From the NCBI GenBank assembly GCA_043812455.1, contig JBDRMB010000022.1:1-15292 (forward strand): a DNA stretch of 15,292 nucleotides, written 5' to 3'. How positions within the stretch are numbered: position 1 is the stretch's first letter; each line of letters opens with the position of its first letter. Under the pieces are notes generated by a model. The model was not told the DNA's origin. It saw only the letters and a list, made by a program, of their open reading frames with translations, and did no database searches. This DNA is from JABHQR01 sp043812455 (GTDB taxonomy: Archaea; Nanobdellota; Nanobdellia; Woesearchaeales; GW2011-AR9). Of the stretch, positions 12,925 through 15,292 are shown in pieces. The position numbers were made by a program, and so were the translations under genes.

Positions 12925-14502
12925 ATGGAGCAAAAACAATTAGATGAAATAGATGAATCGTTCTTTGGAGAAGAGATCATAGATGATGATCCCGTTGAAA
13001 AAAGCTCTAAGACTAAAAAAGCTGATAGTAATATAAACTCTGAAAAAATGGCAGATAAAAAAAATAAAGATAAAAAAGAAAAGAAAACTTCTACCTATGA
13101 AGAAAATTCTGAAGTCAAGATTGAACCTGTTAAGGAAACAAAAACTGACTCAGTTGATATCTGGGGAGAAGATGAAGATAATTCTTCTGATGGCTTGTTT
13201 TCTAAAGCTTCTACTTGGCAAGCACTTACTGGAATATTAGTTATTCTATTAATATTTTCAGTATTTACTAATGGATTTCATTTCTCAGGAGATGCAATCA
13301 CTGGAGGAGCAACTGTAACTTTAGCTGAAGCTGAAGAAAAGGCATTAACTTATGTTAATAGTGAACTGTTACAACCACCTTTCGTTGCAGAACTAGAATC
13401 TTCTGAAGAATTAGACGATGTTTACAGATTAACTATTACTGTTGCTGGACAAAGTATTGACTCTTTCATGACCAAAGATGGTAAATTATTTTTCCCACAA
13501 GGTTTTGAAATGGTTGAACTCGGTGATAGCACAACAGACGATGGCAGAGGAGATACTTTAGAAGTGTCAATTGATGATGATGCTGTTAAAGGAAACGCTG
13601 ATGCTTTAGTAACCATCGTTGAATTCAGTGACTTTGAATGTCCTTTCTGTGGAAGATATGTTCAAGACACTTATCCTTCAATCGTTGAAAACTACATTGA
13701 TACTGGTAAAGTGAAATACGTATTCAGAGACTTCCCATTAAGTTTCCATGCTAATGCACAAAAAGCTGGTGAAGCTGCAGAATGTGCTGGCGAACAAGGA
13801 ATGTACTGGGAAATGCATGACCTACTTTTTGCTAACCAAAATGCATTAGGTATTGCAAGTTTGAAGGCTTATGCTGACGATCTTGGTTTAGATACCGGTG
13901 ACTTTGATGAATGTCTTGATAGTGGTGCAATGGCAGACGAAATTGCTCAAGATATGGCTGATGGTCAAAGGTATGGTGTTAGCGGAACTCCTGCGTTCTT
14001 CATTAACGGTAAATTGATTAGCGGTGCTCAACCATTTTCAGTATTTGAAGCTGAAATTGAAGCTGCTTTAGCAGAAGCTGAAGGTGGCAGTGACGAAGCT
14101 AGTTTAGAACCAGTTGAAGAAGATGTTGTTGTTGAAGAAGAAGTACCAGCTGAAGAAGAAAGCGAAGTTAAAGTAATTGGTGAGGAAGAGGAAGAAGAAG
14201 TGGTTGTTGTTGAGGAAGATCCAGTTGTAGAAACTGGGGAAACTGTTACTTTAAGCTTAACTGCTAAGAAATGGATGTTCAGCCCAAGAGAACTTACTGT
14301 TAACGCTGGTGATAATGTTCTTCTAAACATTAACGCTGATGGTCTTGACTTTACTTTTGCTATTCCAGAGTTAGGTGTAGAAGAAGAAATTTCTGGCACT
14401 ACAGTTGTTGAATTTACAGCAAGTGAAGGTGGTGAATTCAATTTTGAATGTAGCAGCTGTGAAGACTGGAGAGGAATGACTGGTACCTTAACTGTTGAGT
14501 AA
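12925..14502 (+). CDS. Membrane-anchored DsbA-like thiol oxidoreductase with cupredoxin-like C-terminus
   Basis: The 525-residue protein has five parts. Residues 1 to about 95 form a charged, low-complexity cytoplasmic tail rich in Lys, Asp and Glu. A membrane helix lies at about 98-117. Residues 125-200 form a small domain ending TKDGKLFFPQGFE, often found before DsbA domains in such archaea. The DsbA-like (Thioredoxin_4) domain at about 213-382 has FECPFC with redox Cys239 and Cys242, FRDFPLSFH, a second cysteine pair Cys287 and Cys330, and GVSGTPAFFINGK with cis-Pro356. After a Glu/Val-rich linker (about 388-435), residues 437-525 resemble a CoxII-type cupredoxin (WMFSPRELTVNAGD, then FECSSCEDWRGMTG), but both copper histidines are missing. 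Function: disulfide formation or repair outside the cell, likely for the cysteine-rich proteins encoded nearby. Confidence 0.85.
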   Translation: MEQKQLDEIDESFFGEEIIDDDPVEKSSKTKKADSNINSEKMADKKNKDKKEKKTSTYEENSEVKIEPVKETKTDSVDIWGEDEDNSSDGLFSKASTWQALTGILVILLIFSVFTNGFHFSGDAITGGATVTLAEAEEKALTYVNSELLQPPFVAELESSEELDDVYRLTITVAGQSIDSFMTKDGKLFFPQGFEMVELGDSTTDDGRGDTLEVSIDDDAVKGNADALVTIVEFSDFECPFCGRYVQDTYPSIVENYIDTGKVKYVFRDFPLSFHANAQKAGEAAECAGEQGMYWEMHDLLFANQNALGIASLKAYADDLGLDTGDFDECLDSGAMADEIAQDMADGQRYGVSGTPAFFINGKLISGAQPFSVFEAEIEAALAEAEGGSDEASLEPVEEDVVVEEEVPAEEESEVKVIGEEEEEEVVVVEEDPVVETGETVTLSLTAKKWMFSPRELTVNAGDNVLLNINADGLDFTFAIPELGVEEEISGTTVVEFTASEGGEFNFECSSCEDWRGMTGTLTVE

Positions 14503-14504
14503 AG

Positions 14505-14512
14505 TTTAAGTA
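14505..14512 (+). promoter_or_regulatory. Possible TATA box before the eight-cysteine protein gene
   Basis: TTTAAGTA directly follows the DsbA-like stop codon and lies 35-42 nt before the next ATG, implying a leader of about 10 nt. The T-rich stretch at 14515-14536 could end the upstream transcript. Co-transcription with the DsbA-like gene is an alternative. Confidence 0.33.
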
Positions 14513-14514
14513 CC

Positions 14515-14536
14515 TTTATTTTTTCTTATTTCTTTA
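14515..14536 (+). terminator. T-rich stretch after the DsbA-like gene
   Basis: Eighteen of 22 bases are T, beginning 13 nt after the stop codon. This fits the archaeal U-run type of terminator for the DsbA-like gene. There is no hairpin, and the next gene starts 11 nt after it. Confidence 0.35.
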
Positions 14537-14546
14537 TTGATTTAAT

Positions 14547-15134
14547 ATGGCATTAGGTAAACTAGCTAAAAAGTATGTAAACATAATCATTTTAGTACTT
14601 ATTGCAGCTGGTTTTACTTTACCAGGAGCATTATATTTTGGTGGTTCTGATAATGGTGGTAATGAAATTGATGTTAGTGAGCAAAGAGTCTGTCAAGTTG
14701 ATGCACATTGCTATTTGAATTGTGATGGTGGTTTGAAATCAGTGATGTGTCAACAGAATTTGTGTGTGGTTAACAGTTGTGATGTAGAAAGTATGTATGA
14801 ATTTCAATTAGAACCAATAGATATAATTTTAGAAGTTGAGATTGATGGTGAAGCAGTATATTTAAACCAATTAGTTTTTGAAGGGGATTATTTTGTTCAA
14901 TTTTTAGGTGATAAAGGCAAAGAAGTTCAGTTGTATGCAGAGAACTTAAATTTGGATCAGATATTAGAAAAAGTGGGGATAGAATTTGTTGGCAATTGTT
15001 TAAATTATGATAATCATCTTTTGTGCGAAAGTGAAACTAATGAGATCATTATATTGATTAATGGTGAAGAAAGATTTGATTTAGGTTATTATGTCCCTAA
15101 CGCAGGGGATGAGATTATGATAATATATGGGTAG
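14547..15134 (+). CDS. Membrane-anchored eight-cysteine protein, family unknown
   Basis: The product has 195 residues. A short basic start (MALGKLAKKY) and one hydrophobic segment at about 11-31 anchor it, with the rest outside. Residues 49-78 contain six cysteines (49, 55, 59, 68, 73 and 78), like a small disulfide-bonded knot, and a second pair lies at 151 and 160. The end (IIILINGEERFDLGYYVPNA then GDEIMIIYG) has alternating beta-strand character, and the pattern NGE-x(n)-Y-x(n)-GD-x-I-x-I-x-YG looks like a conserved closing motif, so the protein seems complete despite the insertion sequence next to it. I cannot name the family. It follows the DsbA-like gene and is a natural candidate client. 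Its last 46 bases overlap the transposase frame on the other strand. Confidence 0.72.
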   Translation: MALGKLAKKYVNIIILVLIAAGFTLPGALYFGGSDNGGNEIDVSEQRVCQVDAHCYLNCDGGLKSVMCQQNLCVVNSCDVESMYEFQLEPIDIILEVEIDGEAVYLNQLVFEGDYFVQFLGDKGKEVQLYAENLNLDQILEKVGIEFVGNCLNYDNHLLCESETNEIIILINGEERFDLGYYVPNAGDEIMIIYG

Positions 15135-15292
15135 TTATTCTCATTCAAAATACGGCTTTGTAGAAATGCCATTAGTGTTTTTAGCATTTCTATAATATCC
15201 CTCATCGCTCTTTCAATATTATAAGCTAAAACTTTACAGAGTAATTCAATTTTCTGTGTTTTAAATTTCCTGGCTCTCATCTTAGAGCCATA
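15089..15292 (-). CDS. DDE-type transposase, C-terminal part only (cut by window edge)
   Basis: The minus-strand frame is open from the right edge and ends at TAA 15089-15091, giving 67 visible residues. The first part (YGSKMRARKFKTQKIELLCK then VLAYNIERAM) matches the C-terminal end typical of IS4/IS5-like DDE transposases, in which an (F/Y)G-x-x-(L/M/V)R stretch is followed by Gln, Glu, Leu-Cys-Lys-Val-Leu and a Tyr/His-Asn. I infer that the start codon and catalytic domain lie beyond the right edge. The last 15 or so residues are read from DNA that codes the neighbouring eight-cysteine protein on the other strand, so the frame may run past the true end of the insertion sequence into host DNA. 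Terminal inverted repeats cannot be identified without the other end. The IS family is not certain. Confidence 0.6.
   Translation of the reverse strand, partial: YGSKMRARKFKTQKIELLCKVLAYNIERAMRDIIEMLKTLMAFLQSRILNENNYPYIIIISSPALGT
15161..15192. repeat. Hairpin with 9-bp perfect stem
   Basis: TAGAAATGC (15161-15169) and GCATTTCTA (15184-15192) are perfect inverted arms separated by 14 nt. The hairpin lies inside the C-terminal transposase frame and about 27 nt after the stop of the eight-cysteine gene. It could block transcription or translation crossing the insertion, or be chance in AT-rich coding DNA. Confidence 0.4.

Noticed and set aside
11432..13616. Short minus-strand open frames at 11432-11626, 12506-12688 and 13422-13616
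   Set aside because: Each sits within a strongly conserved plus-strand gene (permease, ATPase, DsbA-like) and shows no protein-like features.
14028..14441. 137-codon minus-strand open frame rich in Ser and Thr
   Set aside because: It is the reverse of the Glu/Val-rich linker and cupredoxin-like part of the DsbA-like gene. GAA and GTT codons read backwards give Ser/Thr-like codons without stops, so the open frame is a composition effect.
1..15292. CRISPR array, integrase attachment site or prophage
   Set aside because: No regularly spaced repeats, no tRNA with a duplicated end and no phage structural or integrase genes are visible. The only mobile-element signal is the transposase end at the right edge.

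Overview
The window looks like a piece of a small, AT-rich archaeal genome, most likely of the DPANN group (Woesearchaeota/Pacearchaeota type). It begins with an archaeal/eukaryotic-type ribosomal protein eS1 (Rps3Ae) on the minus strand. Genes are preceded by TATA boxes (TTTAAATA, TTTATAAATA and similar) at the archaeal distance, several leaders are very short, and some genes have GAGGT-type ribosome binding sites. The lineage is inferred from gene content and composition; no phylogeny was run.

Region 1 (1-1156): the eS1 gene, cut by the left edge, then about 565 bases without an intact gene.

Region 2 (1157-6220): the most notable part, a five-gene plus-strand cluster. It encodes a GCS2-type glutamate-cysteine ligase-like amidoligase, an EamA-type membrane transporter, a circularly permuted ATP-grasp ligase related to glutathionylspermidine synthetases, a papain-like (C39/DUF3335-like) protein whose catalytic histidine position appears to be Asn, and a class II glutamine amidotransferase with an N-terminal Cys2. 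Two ligases, two amide-acting folds and a transporter suggest synthesis and export of an unknown gamma-glutamyl or peptide-amide metabolite, possibly a low-molecular-weight thiol.

Region 3 (6117-7642, minus strand): a two-gene operon encoding a small membrane-anchored six-cysteine protein and a membrane-anchored GH3 (NagZ-like) glycosidase. The GH3 gene runs 104 bp into the 3' end of the amidotransferase gene in a convergent overlap.

Region 4 (7809-8048): a YruB-type glutaredoxin-like protein (CPWC) with its own promoter and a T-tract terminator.

Region 5 (8147-12767): an ABC-type cell-surface system. It has a secreted, C-terminally anchored protein with Ig-like (CARDB/NEW3-like) repeats, two paralogous MacB/FtsX-type permeases and a LolD/MacB-type ATPase. 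The parts suggest a MacB-like mechanotransducing machine whose periplasmic partner is replaced by an archaeal surface protein.

Region 6 (12925-15134): a membrane-anchored DsbA-like oxidoreductase with a long charged cytoplasmic tail and a degenerate cupredoxin-like C-terminal domain, followed by a small membrane-anchored eight-cysteine protein. With the glutaredoxin and the six-cysteine protein they make thiol/disulfide chemistry a recurring theme.

Region 7 (15089-15292): the C-terminal end of a DDE-type transposase enters from the right edge on the minus strand, marking an insertion sequence just downstream.
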